Shown here: piece by piece, positions 1 to 6,631 of the stretch
How the letters are laid out: each line of letters begins with the position of its first letter
Numbering within the stretch: position 1 is the first letter of the stretch
Virus record (IMG/VR): IMGVR_UViG_3300006923_000014
Location: 17,516-81,515 of that record
Reading direction: 5' to 3' (one strand)
Source of the DNA: a virus
Length of the DNA stretch: 64,000 bases
The notes under the pieces: generated by a model
The model's database searches: none
What the model was told of the DNA's origin: nothing
What the model saw: only the letters and a program-made list of their open reading frames with translations
Made by a program: the position numbers and the translations under genes

Positions 1-1
1 T

Positions 2-307
2 AAAGGACTCTTTCAAGGCTCAGGTGTCTATGTCTTATGCTCAATGAAGTTAGCTACTGATAGTGCAGAAAACACATGGATTGAAATTATAAAAGTAAAT
101 AGCCTGGGAGAAGTTCATTGCTCTCATGGTCATGTTGCAGAATGGTATTCTAGTGGCTTCCCAGTACCCCCTAAAAATAAAGAACAATTTTATTCTTTCC
201 ATGGGAAGACAATGTCGAAAAAAGAATGGGAAAAAGAAGTATATAGAGAAATAATGCTTAGAGAAACAAATGATTGTCTGGATAACCCCAAGGAAGAAAA
301 GAATTAG
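2..307 (+). CDS. Family A small protein, 5' end outside window
   Basis: The reading frame is open from base 2, so the true start lies upstream; the ATG at 44 is internal. The upstream residues (LFQGSGVYVL) match the F-x-G-x-G-x-Y motif of a paralog family repeated through this window (called family A here). The C-terminal half has the other family marks: a degenerate H-x-x-G-P-like stretch, a Y-x-F-H-G turn, and a Trp/Glu-rich tail WEKEVYREIMLRE. Function is unknown. It overlaps the next gene by 38 bases, as expected in a translationally coupled operon. Confidence 0.75.
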   Translation, partial: KGLFQGSGVYVLCSMKLATDSAENTWIEIIKVNSLGEVHCSHGHVAEWYSSGFPVPPKNKEQFYSFHGKTMSKKEWEKEVYREIMLRETNDCLDNPKEEKN

Positions 308-542
308 GTTCTATTCTTCTAATAAAGAATGGTTTCATCTTGTCCATGTAGCAAGAAAAGTTGATGGCAAATGGATTCTTCCTCTTGATTCAAATATTCT
401 ACAAGCAATATTTGTTGCTTCTAAAGAAAAAGAATACAAAATGCTTGTAACAAATAACATTCCAAACAAACACCAATTACTCTTGGGACAATTAATAGAA
501 GAATTAGAGAGAATATTTAATGAGCAAAAGACATCCCCGTAA
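270..542 (+). CDS. Family B small protein
   Basis: 90 aa orphan. The C-terminal half (KEKEYKMLVTNN followed by a Leu-rich helix LLLGQLIEELERI) matches a second paralog group (family B) found mainly at 31554-36398. The ATG at 270 lies inside the preceding gene. No enzymatic motif is visible. Function unknown. Confidence 0.65.
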   Translation: MIVWITPRKKRIRFYSSNKEWFHLVHVARKVDGKWILPLDSNILQAIFVASKEKEYKMLVTNNIPNKHQLLLGQLIEELERIFNEQKTSP

Positions 543-708
543 AGACAAGAAAAAGTCTAGACAACATACCAAAGACGAACCCGTCTTAGTTAATATAGGG
601 AAATACACTCCCAGCGCAGCTGAAATTCACTCTGATGGAACAATGATTTATCTTCTCCATCCTACTGGTCTCAATCGTAAACAAAGGAGAAAACATGGCC
701 TGTATTAA
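520..708 (+). CDS. Small basic orphan protein
   Basis: 62 aa, strongly basic at both ends (KRHPRKDKKKSRQH near the N-terminus, NRKQRRKHG near the C-terminus), which suggests nucleic-acid or ribosome contact. It overlaps both neighbours, which supports it as part of the operon. Not recognised. Confidence 0.65.
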   Translation: MSKRHPRKDKKKSRQHTKDEPVLVNIGKYTPSAAEIHSDGTMIYLLHPTGLNRKQRRKHGLY

Positions 709-1075
709 TCAAGCTATGGAGTGGCTCGATAAAGGCCAAAAACTTTTTAGAGCCGAATGGGCAGCAAAGTCTGCTTATATCTATTTAGAGCAGGATGATC
801 AAATCTTTGTTAATTGGGATGGAACTATACATGAATATGGTCTCAGGCTTAGTGATCTCACAGCTACAGATTGGGAAATTTATAAAGAAATAAATTTTCA
901 AACTGTAACTAGCTTCAAGGAAGCTTGCTCCCATATGGACCAGGGTGGACTTGCTGAAAGATCAGGCGTGAGTCCAGTTAAACTTTGGAGAAATAACTTT
1001 TATATTGAAGCTACTTCAGCTCGCTATGCTTTGACTTATCTAGATGTTATGGCAACAGATTGGGTTCTTCTTTAA
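695..1075 (+). CDS. Tandem DUF2829/Tad2-like protein
   Basis: 126 aa that reads as two related modules. Residues about 5-65 have the DUF2829 pattern: an N-terminal helix with a basic turn and Arg-x-x-Trp (GQKLFRAEW), an aromatic strand (YIYLE), and the closing L-x-x-L-T-A-T-D-W. Residues about 72-126 repeat it more weakly and close with V-M-A-T-D-W. DUF2829 includes Tad2, a phage protein that sequesters the cyclic ADP-ribose-type signal of Thoeris defence. The assignment is by pattern only. A related ending occurs in the gene at 2580. Known Tad2 proteins are single-domain oligomers, so a tandem form would be unusual. Confidence 0.5.
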   Translation: MACINQAMEWLDKGQKLFRAEWAAKSAYIYLEQDDQIFVNWDGTIHEYGLRLSDLTATDWEIYKEINFQTVTSFKEACSHMDQGGLAERSGVSPVKLWRNNFYIEATSARYALTYLDVMATDWVLL

Positions 1076-1323
1076 TCCTATCTAAAACTTTAGAGGATGG
1101 ACTCTTAGAAGTCCATCGCTCTTCTTGCCTTCATCCTCCCGACAATACATATGGTAATCATATGTGTGTATGGGGAGAAGGTGGGTCATGGTTCAGATGG
1201 CAAAACAATTGGTACACTGGGTGGCCAAAATCTCAACATAAAGTAAAACTTATATTAAAGGATTGTGACAATTGGGAAGAAGCACAAGAGTTTCTTTCCC
1301 TAAATCCATACTTAATAGGATAG
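1060..1323 (+). CDS. Small orphan protein
   Basis: 87 aa from a TTG start inside the end of the preceding gene; the next in-frame ATG (1159) would remove a third of the protein. Rich in Trp and Gly (GEGGSWFRWQNNWYTGW). Not recognised. It ends 3 bases before the phosphatase gene. Confidence 0.6.
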   Translation: MGSSLILSKTLEDGLLEVHRSSCLHPPDNTYGNHMCVWGEGGSWFRWQNNWYTGWPKSQHKVKLILKDCDNWEEAQEFLSLNPYLIG

Positions 1324-1326
1324 ACA

Positions 1327-1965
1327 ATGAAGATCTTTACTCATAGTGCACAAGGACAACGCGCCTATCAAGAAGATAGACTTCTTATTCAAGACTCTCT
1401 TTTAGTTATTGCAGATGGAATGGGTGGCCACCCCAATGGAGATAAGGCTGCTACACATGCTGTAGAATGCCTCTCTGCCGTCGCTTCTGAAGTAGAAGAG
1501 ACCAAGGGTCTCATGAATACTGATGAGCTAACCAGAGGGATTAAGAACGCAAATACGCTATGTATTCAAGCGGGCGACCGACGAGGTTCAACAGTTTCTA
1601 CTGTTTACATTGATAAGGACACTAGTTCTCTTCAAATTGCACATGTAGGTGATACAAGAATTTATCTAATGCGCGGCCCAAATCTTATCTATCGTACAGA
1701 TGATCATGGTTATGGCCATACGCTTACAAATTGTCTTGGCTTTCTTGTCCAAGTAGACACAAAGGTTCTCTCCTATCAGGAAGGAGATATCCTCCTCATG
1801 ACTACAGATGGTATTCATGATGTATTTGATGGAAGTTATCATCTATACTCTGAAATTCAGAAGGCAATTGAACTAGGTTTTAATCCTGCAGAGAAACTAT
1901 GTAGTCTTGCTATTGACGAAAGAGAGTCTAGAGACAATTGCACTGCAATAATATGCCTTCTATAG
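1327..1965 (+). CDS. PP2C-type Ser/Thr protein phosphatase
   Basis: 212 aa, a compact PP2C (PPM) phosphatase, which removes phosphate from Ser/Thr using two Mg/Mn ions. The metal-binding motifs appear in order: QEDR near residue 16, VIADGMGGHPNGD near 27-39, GSTVSTVYI then AHVGDTRIYLM in the middle, TTDGIHD near 160, and RDNCTAIIC at the C-terminus. All key Asp residues are present, so it should be active. It is shorter than bacterial PP2C (about 240 aa), with a reduced flap region. Likely target: host or phage phosphoproteins in the cytoplasm. A tyrosine-type phosphatase is encoded at 26693. Confidence 0.9.
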   Translation: MKIFTHSAQGQRAYQEDRLLIQDSLLVIADGMGGHPNGDKAATHAVECLSAVASEVEETKGLMNTDELTRGIKNANTLCIQAGDRRGSTVSTVYIDKDTSSLQIAHVGDTRIYLMRGPNLIYRTDDHGYGHTLTNCLGFLVQVDTKVLSYQEGDILLMTTDGIHDVFDGSYHLYSEIQKAIELGFNPAEKLCSLAIDERESRDNCTAIICLL

Positions 1966-2267
1966 TAAAAAACATCAAAGTCATCAAATTAGATGAAGCT
2001 ATTCTGTATAAAAATAAGCATAAAATAAAATTACTTTCTTGCCATTTTCTTAGAGCAGGGCGCTATAGAATAGATTTTGGAGAAAAAGGAATAGCCTGGG
2101 CTTGGTGTGATGAAGAAAGACAACTCCATTCTTTAAAAGGGCCTGCTCTAAAAATATTTTATGGATATGAATTACCCCATGAATATTTTTATATTAATGG
2201 TAAGTCTATTTTGAAAGAAGACTGGATAGTAGAAAAACAATATCGAGATCTTATGACCAATGGATGA
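1953..2267 (+). CDS. Family A small protein (GPA type)
   Basis: 104 aa, a clear family A member: FLRAGRYRID, then QLHSLKGPA, then YFYINGKSI, then EKQYRDLMTNG. The LHxLxGPA core resembles the HREDGPA-type repeats of some phage and bacterial proteins, reduced to one copy. The ATG at 1953 is preferred over the TTG at 1938. Function unknown. It overlaps the next gene by 8 bases. Confidence 0.75.
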   Translation: MPSIVKNIKVIKLDEAILYKNKHKIKLLSCHFLRAGRYRIDFGEKGIAWAWCDEERQLHSLKGPALKIFYGYELPHEYFYINGKSILKEDWIVEKQYRDLMTNG

Positions 2268-2583
2268 GTATCAATTAGAATATGTTTTTTTTAAACATAC
2301 CCCACAATATAAAAAAGGTCGCTTTAAACTTGAAGAACAGCATTTTAAAGGGCCTGGAAAATATTCTTATATCAATGAATATAAAACTATAGATTATTGT
2401 ATTGTTGATGAAGCAGGGTATTTGCATAATTTAAAAGGACCTGCCTGGGTTTTAGGAAGTCTTCAGGAAGATAATAAGATTCCTTTTTCTAGTATTTATT
2501 ATATTCATGGAATAGAAATTACAAAAGAAAAGTTCTTGTTTGAAAAAGAATACAAAGAAATAATTATAGGAAAACAAAAATGA
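2260..2583 (+). CDS. Family A small protein (GPA type)
   Basis: 107 aa. All family A elements are present: FKGPGKYSY, YLHNLKGPAW, YYIHGIEI and EKEYKEIIIGKQ. Adjacent to another member at 1953, as expected of tandem duplication and divergence. Function unknown. Confidence 0.78.
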   Translation: MDEYQLEYVFFKHTPQYKKGRFKLEEQHFKGPGKYSYINEYKTIDYCIVDEAGYLHNLKGPAWVLGSLQEDNKIPFSSIYYIHGIEITKEKFLFEKEYKEIIIGKQK

Positions 2584-2945
2584 ATACACCACATGTAGTT
2601 CTTGGCACCCACACTGATCCCTTCACCGCTACAGTCTTCCCTTCTTTAGAGGCTGCAACAACTTATATTGAAGGATCTCCATTCAAAAACTGTCTTTCTA
2701 TTCTAGAAGCAGAAATGGGTAGTGAAACAGGAGCACTTTCTAATCCTGGAATCTCTTTTTCAGAAGCTTTTATGAAGGCACTAACTCATGGAGATATGAT
2801 TATGAGAGGAGATTATAAGTATCGGTATCATTCAGATACAAGTACTTGGTATAGATCCGCCGCCACCTCTACTGCTTACGAAGAAGAATATGAACTTACC
2901 GAAGAAGATCGTACACGAACAGACTGGCGGATCTACTCAGAATAA
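2580..2945 (+). CDS. Orphan with C-terminal Tad2/DUF2829-like module
   Basis: 121 aa. Residues about 1-55 are unrecognised. Residues about 57-121 start with a helix (ISFSEAFMKALTHG) followed by a basic turn (MIMRGDYKYRY) and close with T-R-T-D-W-R-I-Y, matching the ending of the tandem DUF2829-like protein at 695 (T-A-T-D-W-E-I-Y). This suggests a third, diverged module of the same family. Function is inferred only. Confidence 0.6.
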   Translation: MNTPHVVLGTHTDPFTATVFPSLEAATTYIEGSPFKNCLSILEAEMGSETGALSNPGISFSEAFMKALTHGDMIMRGDYKYRYHSDTSTWYRSAATSTAYEEEYELTEEDRTRTDWRIYSE

Positions 2946-3189
2946 GCCTTTTAAGATGTTTTATCTTGGTCTTAGAAATACTAAAGAATGGCCTTTATTC
3001 TCTGTACAAGGTACTCTTCTTAGAATTAATGAAAAAAGACGTCTTCATTCTTTAGATGGCCCAGCGCGAAGAGATGTGCGATTGGATGACAAACGAGCAG
3101 ACACTCTTTTTTATGTTATTGAAGAAACATCACTCAACCCAAAACAATGGCGACAAGAAATTTATAAAAGACTTATGTTAAAATCTTAA
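2890..3189 (+). CDS. Family A small protein (GPA type)
   Basis: 99 aa from ATG 2890, which overlaps the preceding gene by 56 bases; the in-frame ATG at 2956 is a possible alternative start. Family marks: RLHSLDGPARR and a C-terminal WRQEIYKRLML. The F-x-G-x-G-x-Y motif is absent. Its 3' end contains the likely promoter of the tmRNA gene. Function unknown. Confidence 0.7.
   Translation: MNLPKKIVHEQTGGSTQNKPFKMFYLGLRNTKEWPLFSVQGTLLRINEKRRLHSLDGPARRDVRLDDKRADTLFYVIEETSLNPKQWRQEIYKRLMLKS
3176..3184 (+). promoter_or_regulatory. Probable extended -10 promoter for the tmRNA
   Basis: TGT followed by TAAAAT lies 9 bases before the first base of the tmRNA acceptor stem, the right place for an extended -10 element. 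A near-identical element (TGTTATACT) precedes the homing endonuclease gene on the other strand. No good -35 is visible. Confidence 0.45.
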
Positions 3190-3696
3190 CTATGGGCCGG
3201 TACTGGCTTCGACTTGGTTATTGGAATAAACAATACAGGTAGTCCTTGTAAGAAAAGACTTTAAAGACTTACATAAAACTAAACGGCAACGATAACGTAG
3301 CTCTCGCTGCATAGCGAGTGGGGTTTCTAACTACCCTATGTCCAAAGTTAGATGTGCACTTGGTCTTAGCAGAGAAATAATAGACTAAAATGGTTACCCT
3401 GTTTTTGGCAGGTGGAATTCACTTTTCCTGGTTCCGAATTGGTTGGAAATAGAACCTAGATGACTTGTTAGTTCAAAGCAACTAAACTAAACTTGTGACA
3501 ATATTGTTTATAAAGAAACTGAGGACATGGGTTCGATTAACAAAATGGTCGCTTCAGTGAGTAATCACTGTCGAATAAGAGAGCTCATACGGTGAACGCT
3601 CAGCATGTAATGATGGTGCCAACGCCGTACGGTGAATCCGAAAGGAGTAAGCCGTCTAGAGACTTATAGGTTCCTAAGACTAAATGTTAAGGAATA

Positions 3697-4104
3697 CTAG
3701 GATGCAAAAAAATCTTCTTCAAAAAGAAGTTTTTTGGCTTTCATTTCATCAGAATATTTTCCATTTCTAGGGGTCACTTCTAGATAAGTTGTGCAAATAA
3801 GTTTAGCTCTTCTTATCTTTGATTTTTCTCTTAAGTAAGGAGATATCTCTAATAAAAAATTAATTGCAGTGCGGTGTTTTAAACGCCAAGACCAAGATTG
3901 TTTGTGATGAGATTTGTAAACCTTTTGTTTTACAATAAATCCTCCAAATTCTTGGACTAAGAAATCAAGAAGTTCTTTACTTGTTGATGTCATAGATACT
4001 GTTGGCGCACGATACTTGTCCCGACTATGAGGGCGGCTTAACGTTACAGTTCCTTCCCCATCAAACAATCCTGCAGTATAAGCCAATTTTAATTCTTTTT
4101 GCAT
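3697..4104 (-). CDS. LAGLIDADG homing endonuclease, antisense in intron
   Basis: 135 aa from ATG 4104, chosen because a Shine-Dalgarno GAGGAG precedes it and the LAGLIDADG helix (YTAGLFDGEGTV) starts 8 residues later. A longer upstream frame exists but lacks a ribosome site. The single LAGLIDADG motif means it should act as a homodimer, cutting intron-less tmRNA genes at the T-loop to spread the intron. It is encoded on the strand opposite to the intron RNA, so it needs its own promoter (see 4130). The gene lies wholly inside the intron. Confidence 0.85.
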   Translation of the reverse strand: MQKELKLAYTAGLFDGEGTVTLSRPHSRDKYRAPTVSMTSTSKELLDFLVQEFGGFIVKQKVYKSHHKQSWSWRLKHRTAINFLLEISPYLREKSKIRRAKLICTTYLEVTPRNGKYSDEMKAKKLLFEEDFFAS

Positions 4105-4129
4105 AATACGCTCTCCTCTTCTTGGATAT

Positions 4130-4138
4130 AGTATAACA
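4130..4138 (-). promoter_or_regulatory. Probable extended -10 promoter of the intron endonuclease
   Basis: On the minus strand TGT-TATACT lies about 25 bases before the endonuclease start codon. This would allow transcription of the antisense gene from within the intron. The -35 region is weak (TTCTTC at 17-base spacing). Confidence 0.45.
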
Positions 4139-4223
4139 TAAACCCTGTCCAAGAAGAAGAAGGAATAGTCCACGCCATAATGAAAATTATGGAATACGTG
4201 TCCCATCCGGTCCACCATATTGA

Positions 4224-4314
4224 GATGCACATATAATCGCTATTTCACACGGCGATGCAGCTAAACCATAGTTGTGCATCCCCGGAGACGCTGGGCTCCG
4301 TATGGTTACCCAGC
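4224..4314 (+). other. Structured RNA element with H-type pseudoknot
   Basis: Between the tmRNA and tRNA-Gly. GATGCAC (4224-4230) pairs with GTGCATC (4274-4280), enclosing a smaller hairpin. Next, CGGAG (4283-4287) pairs with CTCCG (4296-4300), while GCTGGG (4290-4295) pairs with CCCAGC (4309-4314). The interleaved stems have loops of 2, 0 and 8 nt, which is a textbook H-type pseudoknot. It may be a separate small RNA, a processing signal or a decayed gene. No family recognised. Confidence 0.5.
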
Positions 4315-4321
4315 AATTTAT

Positions 4322-4397
4322 GCGATCTTAATTCAGTTGGTAGAATTTCTGGTTTCCAACCAGATTGTCGTCGGTTCGAGTCCGACAGGTCGCTCCA
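4322..4397 (+). tRNA. tRNA-Gly (anticodon UCC)
   Basis: 76 nt cloverleaf: acceptor GCGATCT/AGGTCGC with one G-U pair, anticodon stem TCTGG/CCAGA with loop TTTCCAA giving anticodon UCC, T stem GTCGG/CCGAC with loop TTCGAGT, and an encoded CCA end. It reads GGA and other Gly codons. It is the only standard tRNA seen in the window and is probably cotranscribed with the tmRNA. Confidence 0.95.
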
Positions 4398-4456
4398 TTA
4401 ATTTCTTTCATGTTTTTGTTCTCGCTGCAATACAACAATCTTAAACTAGAACATTA

Positions 4457-4786
4457 ATGCCTCTACATTATATAGACGAATGGCCTTTGATTCTTTCAAA
4501 AGATACCAGGTTAATATGGGATGCAAGACTCCTTTTTTAAGGAGCTGGAACATATCTCTATAAAGATCTCAGTAGCCGTTATTCTTGGTATCTTAAAATC
4601 AATGCCGAGGGTATTCTTGATGCACCCATCCCAGTACCTGCAGTTATTACCAAGTACACTATGAGTGGAAATATTAGAATATTAAAAGCATACTATTCTA
4701 ATGGTAATTCATTGCCTTCTTTTAACTTAGAAAATTATCTATATAAAAAGTTGTTACTTAGTCCAAAGACAAATAAAGGACTTTAA
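4457..4786 (+). pseudogene. Family A gene broken by an in-frame ochre codon
   Basis: One frame runs from ATG 4457 to TAA 4784 with a single internal TAA at 4538-4540. It falls exactly inside the family A motif: the translation reads LLF-stop-GAGTYLY where the paralog at position 2 has LFQGSGVYVL, so one C-to-T change of CAA to TAA explains it. Downstream family marks remain intact (ENYLYKKLLLSPK). Intact codons after the stop suggest recent loss or suppression. Other genes end in TAA, so general recoding is unlikely. Confidence 0.75.
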
Positions 4787-4845
4787 GCCACCTTGCCCCG
4801 GGAATATGGGGTCTGGAAATACACCAATAAAACAAGGAGTTAATT

Positions 4846-5178
4846 ATGAGCAACCAGGTACATGACATTCAGAGTTTTCTGAAGGATGGCGGAAACATTA
4901 TGCGTAGACGCGAAGGGCGACGGGTCGTCACTGTTGCTTATCGATGTAACCGTGATAAGACTGTAACCTACGCAGGAGTTATCTTCCGTAAGGATGATCC
5001 TCAGGAAGAGTATTCCAAGAAGGGACACACCCACACCGCTGTTCAGCGTTTCTACATGCGTCCTGTCATTATCCCTCATCCTTCGGTTGTAGGTCCAGCA
5101 CATGCTATTCAGAGCGCAGTAGAACACAGTATTCGTACTGCCATGGGCACTGTTGGTGCATACGGCCCTCGCACCTAA
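4846..5178 (+). CDS. Small basic protein, likely highly expressed
   Basis: 110 aa orphan with a strong ribosome site (AAGGAG) and codon use clearly richer in G/C and CGT/GTC/ACC codons than its neighbours, which usually marks high expression. It forms its own unit, followed by the hairpin at 5201. Sequence is Arg-rich near the N-terminus (MRRREGRRVV). Could be a DNA-binding or structural protein. Not recognised. Confidence 0.8.
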   Translation: MSNQVHDIQSFLKDGGNIMRRREGRRVVTVAYRCNRDKTVTYAGVIFRKDDPQEEYSKKGHTHTAVQRFYMRPVIIPHPSVVGPAHAIQSAVEHSIRTAMGTVGAYGPRT

Positions 5179-5200
5179 TCTATTCTATAAATCTAATCCA

Positions 5201-5226
5201 AAGGGGAGACTTAAACGTCTCCCCTT
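5201..5226 (+). terminator. Hairpin terminator
   Basis: A perfect 10-bp inverted repeat (AAGGGGAGAC/GTCTCCCCTT) with a 6-base loop, followed by a T-rich stretch that is not a clean T-run. It closes the 4846 gene. Confidence 0.7.
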
Positions 5227-5238
5227 ACTTTGTTTCTT

Positions 5239-5649
5239 ATGTCACCACCTATTAAAATCTTCTTTTCAGCTTATATTTATAGTGCTCTTAAAAAAGATAA
5301 ACTTATTCTTAGAGATCGATGGAAGTCTCATGCTACAGAAAATAATCAACAAATTTTCTTCTGTAGATTTACAAAAGAGAGAACTCTTCAATATTTAAAA
5401 GAAGATCGTGTTGTATATCAGTTGGGGCACTTTACAACTTTCAATAAAAAAGGTCAAATAAGTAAACCCTATGCTCCTTTTTCTATTGAAAGTGTTTCTG
5501 TTAATTTAGATAAAAGCTGTTATGTCTTTCCAGACTGGTCTTCTCAGACTTATGTTTATCATGGAATATCATACGATTCAAAAGAAAAAATGGAAGTTGT
5601 TCTGTTTAAAGAACTAATGCTAGGAGAACAAAATGCCAGTAATCAGTAA
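5239..5649 (+). CDS. Family A-like protein
   Basis: 136 aa from ATG 5239; the TTG nine bases earlier lies in the terminator tail. The C-terminus carries the family A ending (YVYHGISYDSKEK, then FKELMLGEQN), while the N-terminal two thirds are divergent and lack the GPA core. No clear ribosome site, since the terminator hairpin lies just upstream. Confidence 0.7.
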   Translation: MSPPIKIFFSAYIYSALKKDKLILRDRWKSHATENNQQIFFCRFTKERTLQYLKEDRVVYQLGHFTTFNKKGQISKPYAPFSIESVSVNLDKSCYVFPDWSSQTYVYHGISYDSKEKMEVVLFKELMLGEQNASNQ

Positions 5650-5944
5650 TTGGAGCATTGTCCAAAAACATGAAGATAAAATAGATGGAGTGTGCCGAAT
5701 TAAAGGCACTGTTAAAAACCATCGTTATATTCTTGACGGTAAACTTATCGTCTCTTCTCCAATTCAAACTATTGAATGGAAACAAGGTATTGTCATGACT
5801 CTAAATACCGCTTATATGCTTAGTGATTCTCCAAGTAGAGTCTGGGCACTTTGGACTAAGAAGTATGACAAAGAGACATATGACAATCTTTTAGAATTGG
5901 GCTTTACAATTCCAAAAAAGAAAGAGAAGAAAAATGATTCTTGA
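5633..5944 (+). CDS. Orphan protein
   Basis: 103 aa, soluble, strand-rich, with a Lys-rich C-terminus (IPKKKEKKND). Overlaps both neighbours. Not recognised. Confidence 0.65.
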   Translation: MPVISNWSIVQKHEDKIDGVCRIKGTVKNHRYILDGKLIVSSPIQTIEWKQGIVMTLNTAYMLSDSPSRVWALWTKKYDKETYDNLLELGFTIPKKKEKKNDS

Positions 5945-6221
5945 CTTTCTTTTAGGAGCTTTAATAACTTTGGGAATAAATACATTTCTCGGGTTGTTCT
6001 CTGCCTCAATATTTATGTCTACGCTTATGGAAACTGCCGAAACTAGCAAGGCTATTGTCTTTCTTGAAGGTCTTCTTAATAAAGCAGAAATATATCTAAA
6101 AAAGACTTGGTTATTTAGAAACTTTCCAGAAATAGCAGCATATATTGTTTCGTTGATATTTATGAATCTTTGGGCTTTTTGGACACCAGTCTGCTTATAT
6201 CATTTTTTAACTAATGGATAA
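5934..6221 (+). CDS. Small membrane protein
   Basis: 95 aa with an N-terminal hydrophobic segment (about residues 2-28) and a C-terminal one (about 68-92), consistent with a two-span inner-membrane protein. Next to another small membrane protein. Holin-like function is possible but unsupported. Confidence 0.65.
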   Translation: MILDFLLGALITLGINTFLGLFSASIFMSTLMETAETSKAIVFLEGLLNKAEIYLKKTWLFRNFPEIAAYIVSLIFMNLWAFWTPVCLYHFLTNG

Positions 6222-6411
6222 AGCTTTACAAATTATTTGGTGGATAGTTCTAATACTTATAATTGGAATGGGCGGTGCCTATCTAAAACTGATGGGTATT
6301 CCCCAAATACTTCTATTTATATTTACTATCTTCTTTATATGGCTTTATCATTTAACACATCCATTCATTCCATTCATTAAGTCTGATAAGGAAACACAAT
6401 CAGATGAATAA
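6214..6411 (+). CDS. Small membrane protein
   Basis: 65 aa, mostly two hydrophobic helices (about residues 6-27 and 30-50) and a short acidic tail (KSDKETQSDE). Overlaps the preceding membrane protein gene by 8 bases; the two may work together. Function unknown. Confidence 0.65.
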   Translation: MDKALQIIWWIVLILIIGMGGAYLKLMGIPQILLFIFTIFFIWLYHLTHPFIPFIKSDKETQSDE

Positions 6412-6631
6412 GATAATCACTGTACTTTATGCAAAAGAATTTAATTGTTTTAGAGTTAAGACAATTACTGGCAAAAAAGTAAGAACACAATCTTTCCCTT
6501 GTAGTAAAGGGTTGATGACTTGTTCAGAACAAGAAGTGGCGGCTGTCGCAAGGCGTGAATTCTTCAATTCTTCATTCCGACCGCGTCCTACCTTTAACTT
6601 TATTTATAAGGAAATAGGGTGGAGATTCTAA
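6404..6631 (+). CDS. Orphan protein
   Basis: 75 aa, basic, with a predicted strand-helix pattern and a Phe/Arg-rich C-terminus. Overlaps both neighbours. Not recognised. Confidence 0.6.
   Translation: MNKIITVLYAKEFNCFRVKTITGKKVRTQSFPCSKGLMTCSEQEVAAVARREFFNSSFRPRPTFNFIYKEIGWRF

Larger units (their letters stand above)
3538..4200 (+). mobile_element. Group I intron in the tmRNA T-loop
   Basis: The 663-bp insertion has group I hallmarks. The 5' exon end TTCGAT can pair with an internal guide GTCGAA at 3570-3575, placing a U-G wobble exactly at the 5' splice site. The intron ends in G (4200). The conserved core S-type element (AAGACTAAATG) lies near 3677. A small hairpin (AGTGA-GTAA-TCACT) sits between splice site and guide. 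It carries an endonuclease gene on the opposite strand. Group I introns at this T-loop position are known in some bacterial tmRNA genes. Confidence 0.88.
3194..4217 (+). ncRNA. ssrA: tmRNA gene interrupted by a group I intron
   Basis: Transfer-messenger RNA, which rescues stalled ribosomes and tags nascent peptides. The 5' end GGGCCGG followed by TACTGGCTTCGACTTGG matches the tmRNA tRNA-like start. The tag frame at 3285-3314 reads GNDNVALAA then a TAG stop, ending in the proteolysis signal ALAA. The 3' part is displaced: exon 1 ends at 3537 inside the T-loop (GGGTTCGAT) and exon 2 is 4201-4217 (TCCCATCCGGTCCACCA). Joined, they give a 5-bp T stem (ATGGG/CCCAT), a TTCGATT loop, an acceptor stem GGGCCGG/CCGGTCC with one G-U pair, and an encoded CCA. 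Mature length would be 361 nt, typical for tmRNA. The resume codon is probably GGC at 3285. Confidence 0.93.

Noticed and set aside
4224-4280. Possible second tRNA before tRNA-Gly
   Set aside because: The 7-bp closing stem is present but no D, anticodon or T arms of normal size fit between; kept as an unassigned structured RNA instead.
4457-4786. General stop-codon reassignment (TAA as Gln)
   Set aside because: Most genes in the window end in TAA at sensible overlaps with the next start, so the code is standard.
4840-5127. Reverse-strand open frame overlapping the 4846 gene
   Set aside because: No ribosome site or recognisable motif; the + strand gene has AAGGAG and codon bias.
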